DNA from: Mixophyes australis
Lineage: Eukaryota > Chordata > Amphibia > Anura > Limnodynastidae
Reading direction: 5' to 3'
Length of the DNA: 64,000 nt
NCBI GenBank assembly: GCA_036250195.1
Contig: JAVHZZ010000001.1
Span: forward strand, 382,705,407-382,769,406
The notes under the pieces were generated by a model. It did not search any database and was not told the origin of the DNA. It saw only the letters and a program-made list of their open reading frames with translations. Position numbers and translations under genes: made by a program. Positions 47,233 to 58,089 of the stretch are shown piece after piece; position 1 is the first letter of the stretch; every line of letters starts with the position of its first letter.

Positions 47233-47291
47233 TTTCCTAACACACACAGACAGATAGACTTGAGTCAATTTGATAGCAGCCAGTTAACCTA

Positions 47292-47293
<2 letters not shown>

Positions 47294-47361
<68 letters not shown>
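47294..47361. repeat. (TA)n microsatellite
   Basis: Uninterrupted TA dinucleotides. Confidence 0.97.
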
Positions 47362-47362
<1 letters not shown>

Positions 47363-47939
47363 CAAAAAACAAAGAGACAGGGGTGCCACACATAGTGCAT
47401 TACAATTTCCACAATAATGATAAAAATCCAAGTAATGCTCGTACCAGATATATAACTCAATAAAGCTTATCTGGTGCATGTAAAGATGAAACTTCGTGAA
47501 AGGACCTCTAAACGATCTCTAATTCCCGGACCAAGTAACTTCAGTAGCTAGAACTCAGAGAATAGCCACAATAGTGTAACACCATTTACAATACTTCAGA
47601 TTAATAATCATAAAGGGTTTTAATAAAATTGCTTAGCGATCAGTACAAATAATGCCCGTACATAAAAATAGATTATCTGTCCTCCTCCAGACCAAACGAG
47701 ATCTGCATGTCATGAGCGTGAGCACAGTCCCGGCCTGGCCAGTCCTGACAAACACTCCGGATAACGCCAATCAAGTAGGGAGAGTCCAGATAAGCCAGAC
47801 GCGTTTCGTCTTAATAAAGACTTTTTCAAGGGATGGTAATACTTAATATGCAACCAAACTGATATATGTACTCTAAATAACCCATCTTAAACCAATCATA
47901 GATAGATGACTTCCGCCCCCGTGCAGCCGACCCTGGAAC

Positions 47940-47940
<1 letters not shown>
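47362..47940 (-). mobile_element. Penelope-like 3'-end fragment with hammerhead-like motif
   Basis: On the minus strand, bases about 47796-47832 read CTTGAAAAAGTCTTTATTAA then GACGAAACGCG. This has the same layout as the 3' end of the Penelope element at 56.11 kb: a TTGAAAA-type core, a stem GTCTT/AAGAC, then GAAACG. It lies between two (TA)n arrays. No RT sequence is present, so it is a tail-only or heavily truncated copy. Confidence 0.55.

Positions 47941-47973
<33 letters not shown>
47941..47973. repeat. (TA)n microsatellite
   Basis: Uninterrupted TA dinucleotides. Confidence 0.97.
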
Positions 47974-47976
<3 letters not shown>

Positions 47977-48173
47977 AAAAATTGAATTGCCCTGTAAATA
48001 GCAAATCCTAATCTCGAACATATTTGCAGGTAAATATAGTGAGAAGGTGAGAAGTAATGAAGCTACATTTTAATCCTACACATAGAAATGTAAAAAATGA
48101 TATTGCCAATGTATCGTTACACTATGGAACAAAACACATTATTAACTATCGTTTTTGAATTTGCCCTTTAATG

Positions 48174-48480
48174 TAGGTGTCAATACATCTGGAGAGAATT
48201 CTGAGGATGAGCTGGTGGAAGAGCCTTGTGATGTGGAAGAGCATCAGATGACTAAGAAAGCAGAAGTCAGTGGACGAGAATCACTGCACACCTGCTATCA
48301 CAGTATTCTTTAGACTAATATCACTATTCAGTTCAACACCACAGAAAGTTCAACAACCCTCACCCATACGGAGCATAATTTACACAGTACCCTCACCCAT
48401 ATAAAGAATAATTTGGACCTAAACCTAACCTCGATAAACAATACCCTTACATGTCTCACAGACCTTATTTCTATGGGCAC
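48174..48480 (+). pseudogene. Possible Harbinger Myb-like protein, C-terminal exon
   Basis: After a splice-acceptor-like TTTAATGTAG, one frame reads NTSGENSEDELVEEPCDVEE, HQMTKKAEVSGRESLH, a stop, then TTLTHTEHNLHSTLTHIKN and NLDLNLTSINNTLT. An acidic stretch followed by a repeating helical tail is common in these Myb-like partners. It is on the opposite strand to the exons at 45.4-46.2 kb, and its reading phase does not match their last donor. It therefore belongs to another copy, or an exon is missing. Confidence 0.4.
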
Positions 48481-48836
48481 ACAGCTATCATGTCACAAAT
48501 CTGGAAAGTCGCGTCACATATAGACTGGACGTTTATCGAATGGAAATGCTTGCGATTCAAACAAATCACAGCATTCCCACCTGAGGGGACCAAAGCTACA
48601 TGAGTACCATCTACTTCCCTTATGACGTGCGGAAAAACGGCTATGGTGGCAAACTGCCGTTTGATCTGCACAAGGGACTCCTCAAGTGGGAGATGTATGA
48701 ATTGCCTGAGCCGCGGCAGGACAGCCTGCAGAACAACCTTCAGAACACGACTGAAGGACTTCTGGGACATCCATGAAGCAACTTCCGCAGTGGTCTGAAA
48801 AGACCCTGTGGTGCAAACGTGCAATAATAAAAACAA
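48471..48836 (-). pseudogene. PIF/Harbinger (HARBI1-type) transposase, central fragment
   Basis: The 121-residue frame carries TTGSFQTTAEVASWMSQKSF (helix-turn-helix region), FIHLPLEESLVQIKRQFATI, FPHVIREVDGTHVALVPSGG with the first catalytic Asp of the DDE triad, and NRKHFHSINVQSICDATFQI. This is the signature order of HARBI1-type transposases, usually near 350 residues. The upstream part and everything after the first Asp, including the second Asp and the Glu, are missing. At 48471 a stop follows and the sequence passes directly into the plus-strand segment at 48174-48480, which suggests an internal deletion. Confidence 0.9.
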
Positions 48837-48964
48837 ACAAGCACATACATATGTCTCAGGGAGAAAGTGTAGAAGAGAAAGCTTGAAGGTTTAGAGGTTA
48901 CGGGAAAGTCTATGCAGAGGGACTTCCACAATCCTGGGTATCAGAAATAGGAGCAGGCAATGAG

Positions 48965-49025
48965 GGAGCAGGTAAAGAGGGTGAATGAGAGACGCAGATC
49001 TTGGGCAGAGCGGAAAGGGAGTTAC
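48965..49025 (-). mobile_element. L2 LINE 3'-region scrap
   Basis: GAGGGTGAATGAGAGACGCA and GATCTTGGGCAGAGCGG match the L2 3' region near 15980-16015 (GAGGGTGAATGAGAGATGCA, GATCTTGTGTAGAATGG). It sits between the Harbinger transposase and its terminus. Confidence 0.7.
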
Positions 49026-49607
49026 AAGACAAAATAAAGTAATAAAATCATAAAAAACAGGCTACCAGTAAACAGACACTTAAAAAGTACAAACCAAACA
49101 AACCTTGGCAATAGATGGAAACATATAAAGCAAACATACTAGTAAATGTAGTCATAGCAGCATACAGGGTGCATGCTGTAATCAGAGCTATATAGCAATG
49201 ATTAATTGGCAGAGAGTATGCAGGTAATTGGGAGCATACGTCACGATCACATGGCGATCTGGATGCCTAATTGTGTATGCTGGTGTTTTGGCACTGACAG
49301 ATAAACTAGATCCTGAGCAGGTGCATACTATACGCCGAAAACCACGTGATTACATTCATTCGTCCAACTCTGACTTTGACGTCCCTACACAGGAAAGCCT
49401 TCATTGTCAATTGACTACGACACCATGGCCCGTCACCACCCTTTTCAAGTCCCAAAATCACAGGCCGTCGTTAGTGGCGATTGCGATCGAAAACGTAGAG
49501 GTTCTGCGTTCGTGCTCGGATGAACGCTAATTTTCTGGGTATGCGCATAAGACTTTTGCATACGATACGCAAAAAAAAAAACATACGTCCCTTAATGACT
49601 CAGAGGG
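49026..49607 (-). mobile_element. Harbinger terminal region and inverted repeat
   Basis: The right end reads CATACGTCCCTTAATGACTC then AGAGGG at 49607. This is the terminal repeat of the MITE family (GGGCCTGAGTCATTAAGG) in diverged form. The sequence inside is GC-richer and has no coding signal that I recognise. It gives the transposase fragment at 48.5 kb a matching terminus. Confidence 0.65.
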
Positions 49608-50981
49608 TTACACCTATTACATTCTGCTTAGTCATATATTGACTATGTATATTGGCAACCACTCTGTTAGAGTCCAATAGGTCCATTGCACATATTGATC
49701 ATAATTTTATATAGTGCCTTTGATTTTATTCAATGCTTTACTATATCCAAATTCCACTAGTTCCCTACTTTTCATTGCCCATATAGATGTTCAAATACCC
49801 CAGGCTGAATTAATATTTTATGGAGTTTTATGCACTTTTGGTACTGCTACAATTTTATTTTAGTGTTTTTAGCTCTTATGAGCCAAGTTTGTTTGTGAGA
49901 GCATCATTTACAATGTTTTACCAGTGATACATACAACACTCTTGCATTATATAATGCTTTGTTCTTTTCTCTTTTAGGATATTTCTGAAAGAGAAATCAT
50001 CATATGTGTTTACCCTACTCACCTTTAATTGCACAGTTTGATATTTGTTTTCTTTTTTTTGTTTGCTTATTTTTGCTGATGGCAGGTGCGACAGAAAATG
50101 TGCACCATGAGAAAGAATAAACAGATAGAGCATCAAATACTACTAGACAAAACAGACAACACTTCTTACATTATTAACTCTCAGCAATACTTTTGTAATT
50201 GTTTTAATGTTGTTTAGGTTGAGTTGAAAATTTGTTGCACTGCATTGTTCACAGTAATTGTTTATATATATTAGCTTATTCTGTTTTCAAACACATACAG
50301 TATGTCTGCTTTTGCCTATGTAGGAAAAAAAATAGTTCAGTTTGTTTATGCCTTAAAATATCTATGTAAGACCTAAGCATGGTTATAATCAGTTAAGTAG
50401 TATAGTCAGTCCAAGAGAAATAGCATATAATTCTATTTCTGTAGAAATGTAGAAATACTCGAACCGTGTGGAAAATGGTTCTCGAAATAGCTCTCAAATC
50501 TGCACAAAAGTTACAAAATTAAATTGAATGATTTGACCCAAATTGAAACTGTTCAAGTCTGTTTTTCTCCAGTGTATCACCAACTCTTCCTCCAGGTCAT
50601 TGCCACTTTAACCTCCAGTTTATTATTTATATCAAAGTGGTCCCAAATTATGAGCAAATCACAAACGAATATGAGGTTTGGCTCAAATAACTTTCAAACT
50701 TATTAAAACAATTTGAGCATCTCTATTTAAAACCCATCTGAGAACAATAAATGATGCCATCTAAATAAAAAACATACATTTCAATAGTTTCTTTAAAAAA
50801 ATTGCTGAGAAAAGAAAAATTATGAAAATACCTCATACAAGATTAGCATTATTTCAAATGATCTTCCAAACGCATGTTTTTGCTGATGATTTTGACCAAA
50901 GTGTCACATTTTTGTAACATATCAATGTTACAGTGTAAATACTAATATTTACTTTTCATACATGGGACCTCATGATGTTAC
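49608..50981. other. AT-rich DNA without recognised features
   Basis: No gene or repeat family was recognised. Confidence 0.45.
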
Positions 50982-50984
50982 ACC

Positions 50985-51315
50985 GGGCCTGATTCATTAA
51001 GAATCTTAAATGAAGAGGATTCTTATTTCAGTCTCCTGGACAAAACCATGTTACATTGCAAGGGGTGCAAATGAGTGTTCTGTTTTGCACATAAGTTAAA
51101 TACTGCTTGTTTTTCATGTAGCACACACATATCAAATTTAAATATCAGTGTACAAATAATTTATCCAGTATTTGTGTGCTACATGAAAAACAGGCAGTAT
51201 TTAACTTATGTGCAAAACAGAACACTCATTTTCACCCCTTGCAATGTAACATGGTTTTGTCCAGGAGACTGAAATAAGAATCTTCTTCATTTAAGATCCT
51301 TAATGAATCAGGCCC
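50985..51315. mobile_element. Harbinger-type MITE with long inverted arms
   Basis: A 331-bp element. Ends GGGCCTGATTCATTAAGAAT and CCTTAATGAATCAGGCCC are flanked by ACC (50982-50984, 51316-51318). The inner halves are also inverted copies of each other: TTGCACATAAGTTAAATACT against AGTATTTAACTTATGTGCAA. The whole element could fold as one hairpin. Confidence 0.93.
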
Positions 51316-51318
51316 ACC

Positions 51319-52399
51319 ATCTCTATTGCTCTGATGTCAGTATTTAACCTATGTTTCTTCTATTTAATTATAGCTATGATTTGGTTTGAAGTATCTATTT
51401 ATTTGTAATCTAGCCATTTTGCTTCACTATTAGTTTTAATTTTCTGTAACCAAGATATGATTGATAGAATGGAACCAGGATTAATACATTTATATTACTG
51501 ATGTCCAGGAGTTAATATGTTTATATTGATGTCCATTTACTAAAAGGTTGCTGTAAGGGTAGTTTACTAAATAACTGAGAGATATGTGAAAAGCATTGAA
51601 GAGCAACAAAGACTAGCAAGTTTAAACAGGACATACAAAGTGGATCAGTAAAACTACATGAAGTGGACAGTTGGTATAGAAATGCAGTAAAGTCCAGGAA
51701 TTAAGGAACTAATTTTTTATCTCAGTATGGTGTCAGGGTAATGCTACGTAACCCCATATCTAACCCCCCTATGTATCTTTTGTGCTCTTTCTGGTGTACT
51801 TGTTCTAGTGTAGGGTGAAGGATGAATACATTTGTACCACCTAATTCAATTATCCTCTTCCAATGAACCCCTTGTCCTTAGGGGTTGATTGTGGCCACAT
51901 AGGTGGCTGTAATATCAAACCCTCTATATGCACTTAGTATTTCCACAGTGACTGAAGATCCTAGGGGCATAAAAGGAGACATATTCAAATACCCAGGCTT
52001 CCCTTGGGAACCTGATGGTGGCAATGGTCGTGGGACAGATGAGTCTTTTGCCCCATCTGTTCATTAAAAGCCCCATCTGAGCTAGAGGGAAAAAAGTGCA
52101 TGAACAACACTGGCTTTTTTCAAAACTGCATGATCACACCATAACCACACACCACAATTAGTCTCAGTCAACCCATCCACCAATGACAGGATGGCAGAAA
52201 ATGAGGCAAACCTTTGATATGTAATTCAATATTAATTGAAGGTTTATTATTACACCCGCCCCCATCACCACCCAGGGAGCAGGTGTTCATCCTTCACTTA
52301 TCTTCACTAGTTATAACATGTAGTCACAGGGTATGTTACTAAACAATTGACAACTCTTTAGAAGCATCAAAGCCAGATTTGGTAAATTGAAACACAGGA
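51319..52399. other. Unassigned sequence upstream of the Penelope element
   Basis: No gene or repeat family was recognised. A 5' terminal repeat of the Penelope element could lie here, but I did not find a second hammerhead-like motif. Confidence 0.4.
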
Positions 52400-52409
52400 A
52401 AGTTCAGCA

Positions 52410-54227
52410 ATGGCAACATATATTATACAAAACTTTAGAACATCAAGGAACCAAAGACATAGAGCACCATTTACAATAGACACATTTTCTTCACAGTCTA
52501 CATCAGAAACAGATTCAATAGATATGTTACCCCCAACGGGCACCTCTGCCTCTTTTTTAGGGGTAGCCACCAGATCCAAACAGATTACAAATGCAAAAAG
52601 AGAGAGAGGTCACATACAAGGAGAGGGGGATATAAGAAAATACAGCAGGAAAAAGACCCAGAACTAATATTCAACTTATCCACGTACACTTTAACCAAGG
52701 CTGAGACATCACTATTGTCTTTGGGACTTACCTTTGTCCCTACTATACAACATGATGATTTTCCATGGGCAGTTGATCATTATAAAATGGGGAGGAAATT
52801 AAGACATGGAGAATATTTCCCACTAAATATGGAAGAAAAAAACATCCAACCTTATTTGGGTCCAAAAAAGAACAGTACATTTGACCCACAATCAAATAAT
52901 CCAAGTATTAAAACCTTTCTTAGATTATTAGATCAGGAAATTAAGACTAAAAATAAATGTGATCATCATTTTGATAAACTAACTAGAGAGCAGAGAGTGG
53001 CCTTAAAGTCTCTTATAAAAAATGAACAGATTGTGAAACGACCTGCTGACAAAGGAGGTGCAATTGTGATCCAAGATATTAAGGATTATGATATGGAGAT
53101 TTCAAAACAACTGTCAGATGTAACAGTATATAAAAAAATTAAACTACAATCCTACACAAATGATAAAAACTAAGGTAGATAACCTCATAGACCAAGGGAT
53201 ACAATGTGGCTGTATAGATGAAATAGTTGGGGAATGTTTAAAAACTGAACACCCAAAGTGCCCGATCATCTATACAGTCCCAAAATACATAAAACAATGG
53301 ACCACCCTCCTGGTCGCCCCATTATATCGGCAATTAATTCTGTATTACAACCAATTGCACAGTTTTTAGATGCATATTTACAGATGTATGTTAAAGAGAT
53401 TCCAAGCTATTTAAAGGATACAGCAGATTTACTCAAAAAAATCTATGAATTGATAGACATACCGACAGAAGCCTGGCTAGTTACAATGGTTGTGGCTTCA
53501 CTATATACTATTATACCACATGAAGCTGGCATTGAAGCAGTAAGAAAGATAATGACTGGTAGAAGAACAACTAACCCTCCAACTGAATTTTTATTAAATC
53601 TGTTGAAAATAGATTTGGAATATAATTATTTCAAATATGGAGATACTTACTATATACAATTAACAGGTACTGCCATGGGGTCTAACCTGGCACCAGCATA
53701 TGCCAATCTATATATGTCAAAATTTGAAAAAAATCATATTTACCCTAACTATGGTTCAAAAATGATATATTACAAGAGATATATAGATGATGTTTTTTTT
53801 TATTTGATTGGATACAAAGGAGGAGTTTATTAGATGTATAAATGACATTGACAAGTTAGATACACCTGTAAAATTCACATACAATGTGGATAAAATAGAT
53901 TTTCTGGATATCACAATTTTTCGAAAAACTATTGGTCTGGACACAACACTTTATCGAAAACCATCTGACCGGAATATAATTCTACATGCTACCAGCCATC
54001 ACCCCAAAGCATTGAAGGAGAGTCTACCCATTTCACAGTTTATACGTGTATTAGGAAATAATACAGAGTTGGAAATTGCAGAAGAACAACTTAAAGAAAT
54101 GAGACTACGTTTCCTCCAAAGGGGATATAGTAAAAAAACGATAGAGAGGTGCCTCACCATAGCCAAAAAACAATATAACTTGGGAGAAAAAGACATAATA
54201 AAAATAAAGATCTTACAGACCGGATAG
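52410..54227 (+). pseudogene. Penelope reverse transcriptase, several frameshifts
   Basis: Consecutive frames: 52410-52667 (Ser/Thr-rich N-terminus), 52715-53173 (LSLGLTFVPTIQHDDF, RKLRHGEYF, VKRPADKGGAIVIQDIKDYD), 53258-53833 and 53808-54227. The third holds SPKIHKTMDHPPGRPIIS, motif A as VTMVVASLYTIIPHEAG, motif B QLTGTAMGSNLAPAYANLYM and motif C YKRYIDDVFF. In motif A the usual aspartate (DVASLYT) is valine, codon 53489-53491. The last frame continues with DKIDFLDITIFRKT and YRKPSDRN. A run of nine T near 53791-53799 marks one frameshift. Penelope RTs are related to telomerase RT and prime at chromosome breaks or ends. Confidence 0.92.
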
Positions 54228-54429
54228 TCTTTTCAACAGCCTTTAACACACAATCCTATAGGGTTACAAAGGCCATAAAACAATACTGGCCTATTGTTTC
54301 CACAGATCTTTTACTGAAAAAAAAAAAAACACCATTAGTATCCTACCATAAGGGTTCCAACCTCAAACAACTACTGATGAGACCAGAAATGACATCTACT
54401 GTAGAAAAAACTAAAAACTGGCTGAGAGC

Positions 54430-54810
54430 TGGAAAGCCATGATGCTACAGATGCATAAATTGCATGACATGTAGAAGTATGAATACAGGAACAACATTCT
54501 CACATCCACAAAATAGAAGAAAAATCAGAATTGCACACAGATTGACATGTACAATCGACCATTAGATTTATCTTCTAACATATCCACGCAGCCTAACTTA
54601 TATGGGCATGACCACGAGGATATTCCGTGAACGTATGGCCAATCAAATATAATCTATCAGACAAGCATTGAACACGGGCCAAACTGATAAACCAGTGGCA
54701 AAGCATTTCCTCCAAAAGAAACAATTGTCAACATTGAGATGTATGCTTATAGATTGGGTGCCACCACCATCCAGAGGAGGTGATAGAGAACTAATGCTAA
54801 AAGGCTAGAT
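54430..54810 (+). pseudogene. Penelope cysteine cluster and GIY-YIG endonuclease, broken
   Basis: After the RT, the plus strand reads RAGKP, a stop, then CYRCINCMTCRSMNTG, a cysteine cluster typical just before the nuclease. IYLLTYPRSLTYMGMTTRIF and RERMAN follow, a GIY-YIG-type core in which the usual Y-x(10)-Y-x-G pattern can be seen. The end is TDKPVAKHFLQKK. Stops at about 54441, 54564 and 54651 break it. Confidence 0.8.
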
Positions 54811-55339
54811 GGATCCACCAGTTGGACACTATAATGCCAAAAGGACTTAATGAAAATAACCCTCTAAATATATTCTTGAGGGATTAAGAAGTCTAAATCT
54901 GGATACACTATATTGTTTCTAACAAGAAAGACCTTGGATACGCATGGCTATTAGATCTACCTATAGGGTCCTATATATTCACAAGATTGTTCTATTGTTT
55001 TTAATGAAAAACATATCATATATAATAATTCCCTGTTGAAAGAGTATAGATAACATGTTGAAATGTATAAAAGATATCAGAGAATATAATGTTATCTGCC
55101 GAATGCTACAATATTTAGGGTTGTGTAATCATATACAACAATTGAATCATAGATATCAGAAATCATAATGCCAATTTTTGGCTACTGTAATATTTGGGGC
55201 TGTGTAATATTTAATAATAAAGTGTAGGAACCATAAAGGTGCTATATTATATATTGGTGAAGAAATATGATGACACTGTATACATTGCCAAATGCCACAA
55301 ACTTTACTGGCAATTACTATTACTGTAAGTGCATTGTGA

Positions 55340-56000
55340 TGCCCCCTATTGTGTATTTCAGGGTGGAAACCATAGCAATTATGGATTGGATATCACCAAT
55401 TAAATGTGGGAAATATGATACCTAAATAAGAAGCTTTAAAAATCATAAAATGGTTGGCTTGAGTACTAACCAGAAGTCTGTTTGTTCAGTTCCTGTTGTG
55501 TTTGTCACAGTGGAACTCATAGCAAATTTGTATATAAAATCTAACTATAAAATCTAACTATACTAATTTTGGAAGTGATGTTTCCAGCTAGACAACTATT
55601 GTCTAGTTGGACAATATCCAAATATTGTTGGATGAATATGATACATCACCTGTTGGTCCCACTAACAAAATACATACAGTGAGACTCCAAACCAGAAATG
55701 CTTTCTTAGACTTCCTGCTATGCGTTCCACAGTGGAATGCATGACGGAATTAGAATTACGAATTGTATTAAAGAATTTATAGCCAATTTGTTGTGCAGCT
55801 AGAAATGGAGACTGGAGAAGGTGATACGTTCATTGGTGAAGTAATGGGAAATGAGATTTACTGTGTAGCTGTATAATGTAGTATTTAGTAGTAGTTTATC
55901 AACAGAAATCTGAAACCATGTGACTTTCATATGCATTCCAGGGTGGAACACATATTGTTTGTAACACTGTGGGAGGTGGACACATGCACTAGAATTGAGA
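55340..56000 (+). repeat. Degenerate repeat in the Penelope 3' region
   Basis: Four related phrases occur: TTTCAGGGTGGAAACCATAG (55367), GTCACAGTGGAACTCATAGC (55504), TTCCACAGTGGAATGCATGA (55726) and TTCCAGGGTGGAACACATAT (55936). Spacing is about 140-220 bp, with partly similar sequence after each. This looks like an old tandem array within the element's 3' UTR. Confidence 0.5.
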
Positions 56001-56110
56001 ATTTCCTAAAATGAGCTACAGCTGACAACCATTTGGCACTATATATAGTCAGGTAATTATAATGTTGTATTATCTATGCTTGTTTTGTTTGCTGTTCAAT
56101 GAAAACTGTC

Positions 56111-56146
56111 TTGAAAAAGGTCTGGATGTAAGGCCGAAACGTTTTA
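56111..56146 (+). ncRNA. Hammerhead-like motif at the Penelope 3' end, degenerate
   Basis: Sequence CTTGAAAAAGGTCTGGATGT then AAGGCCGAAACG. GGTC and GGCC can pair as stem II, with GAAA and a C following as in hammerhead ribozymes, and TTGAAAA sits where the CUGANGA core should be. Penelope-like elements are known to carry hammerhead motifs. The core has changes at the C3 and G8 positions, so self-cleavage is unlikely in this copy. Confidence 0.5.
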
Positions 56147-56266
56147 AATGGTGAATGCCCTCTCTATTTTTTTAAACATGTGCTAGCTACTATGAAAATG
56201 GGAGCTATTGTGGAGCACGCCAAAGAGGATCAACTTGAAGATGTGAGTGCAGTTTTTTCCAATAAT

Positions 56267-56427
<161 letters not shown>

Positions 56428-56651
56428 CTAGTTCTGTATATGAATGGCGCTACTTGAAAAAGTGTAATTTAATTAAAAATTATAATATTTACATTTATTA
56501 AACTCAAAATATTAGTGCCAGCCTAGTGTTAGTTTTTTTGTGCAAGGGGAGTCAGGATAGCTATGTCTGGCACAGCCTCTGTGCATTGGGATTAAGAAAC
56601 TAAAACTCAATTAGTCATGACAACTTAGTAGATGGGGTAGAATGAAGGTCT

Positions 56652-56778
56652 TGGCCCTACCCCAACTATAAATTTCTCCCCACATTTTAAATTTACCTTC
56701 CCCTCGAATGCAACATGGTTTTGCCCAGTTACAAAGTTATTCCTTTTTATGTTTTGCCTTCCTTAATGACTCTGGCCC
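56652..56778. mobile_element. Harbinger-type MITE, 3' half
   Basis: Ends TGCCTTCCTTAATGACTCTG then GCCC. It carries the reversed internal block CATTTTAAATTTACCTTCCC. The other end is missing. Confidence 0.8.
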
Positions 56779-58089
56779 AAAGAATAGTTACTAGTGTCAT
56801 AAGTATGCAGGTCTGCCGTATCCTTGCCTTCTATCTGGTTTGACCCAACCCTGCAGGGAGGCGGGAATCTAATGAGGCGAAAGTGTTCACTAGGGACCCC
56901 CGAAAGGAGGTTTGGACTTAACTGCTTCTGCGCCATAGGTCGTGGTTCTCTGAGTGGGCACCAAGTGAGATCAGTCGTAGATGATGTAAAAGTCTAGGAG
57001 TGAGCAGCTATTTGTTAGGATAGGCTGGAAATGGCAGGTGAAGCTGGATAACAGACAAAGGAGATGGGCGACAGGTTTTGGTTGTCTGGGTGTCCAGGTA
57101 AGGCTAGGAAGCTTGAGAGCTGGATCCCAGGCAAGTGAGATGATCTGCAGGGAGCCAAAATGTTTAACAACTTAACAGGCAGAGGGATTTGAAGAACTGG
57201 CACCATTGAAGAGGCACAGGAGACTTAAGTACTTTGGGAGACATAAATAATCAGCCAATGCCTGGGGAGCAGAAATAATAAAAGACAGGTTGGCCACCAT
57301 AGACGGAATGAGTCACACATCACTGAAGGAATGAAGAGTGTATCCGTACAGGTAACCGTATTGGACCCTGACCAAGTGATCTGCAAATTCGGTGCTTGAC
57401 AGATAGATAATTACTATGTTAGCTTTACTGAGATTAGGTAGCACATTTCCAAACGCACTTGACAGTAAATTTGATTAGATAAATTAGATAAATAAAGAAG
57501 CAGCAGATGTCAGATTAAACATAACAACTTGCTGAACTTGTATTGTTTATTTATCTACATTGTTCAGAGTATTAGCAACCAATAAAGACAAGGTACCAAT
57601 GAAATTTGACTTAAGGAGAAGCATTAATACATTATGGGCCTGGACTTACATCAATTTTTGTTTCATAAATAAACACATTTCCATTATTAGAAACAAGTGT
57701 ACTAAAATACATCTATATCTAGATTTGAGTATTTCTTATTAAGCCCCTTGAGGCCACTGAAAGTTACAGCTCCCAAAAACCCACAGATGTACGGTGGAGC
57801 TTCTGCGGTACATTTATGCTGAGCCCAGAAAATAGAAGCAGAAAGCTGAAAGGTGGGAATGTTAGCCAGTGAGGAGTTGGCAGTGAGTGAGAGAGCCATA
57901 AAGTGGGACACTGTGCATATCTGTTAGAAAAGGATCTCAAAAGAACCTGCAAATGGGTAGTGGAAAATTAGCAGATGAACAGTTAAGTGTGCTTGTGCTA
58001 TACTACCATTTATAGCGATTATATTTTGGCATTAGGACAATGAATTGAGCATTAGCACTGAAGATGAATATTGATGCTAATTATACTTG
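56779..58089. other. Unassigned sequence, possible LTR remnant at the left
   Basis: About 56800-57390 is GC-richer than its surroundings and has phrases such as GAAGAACTGGCACCATTGAA and AATCAGCCAATGCCTGGGGA. These recall amphibian gypsy LTRs, but no terminus or coding partner supports it. The remainder is AT-rich with nothing recognised. Confidence 0.3.

Larger units (their letters stand above)
52410..56150 (+). mobile_element. Penelope-like retroelement with GIY-YIG endonuclease
   Basis: Coding order on the plus strand is N-terminal region, Penelope-type RT, cysteine cluster and GIY-YIG endonuclease, followed by about 1.2 kb of non-coding 3' sequence and a hammerhead-like motif at 56111-56146. 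This layout is that of Penelope/Neptune-type elements. The reading frame is interrupted near 52.66, 53.17, 53.25 and 53.8 kb and throughout the endonuclease. Bounds are approximate because no TSD was found. Confidence 0.9.

Noticed and set aside
47237..47479. Open frames of repeating Ile-Tyr here and at 44.9, 45.1, 46.9 and 56.2 kb
   Set aside because: They are translations of (TA)n microsatellites.
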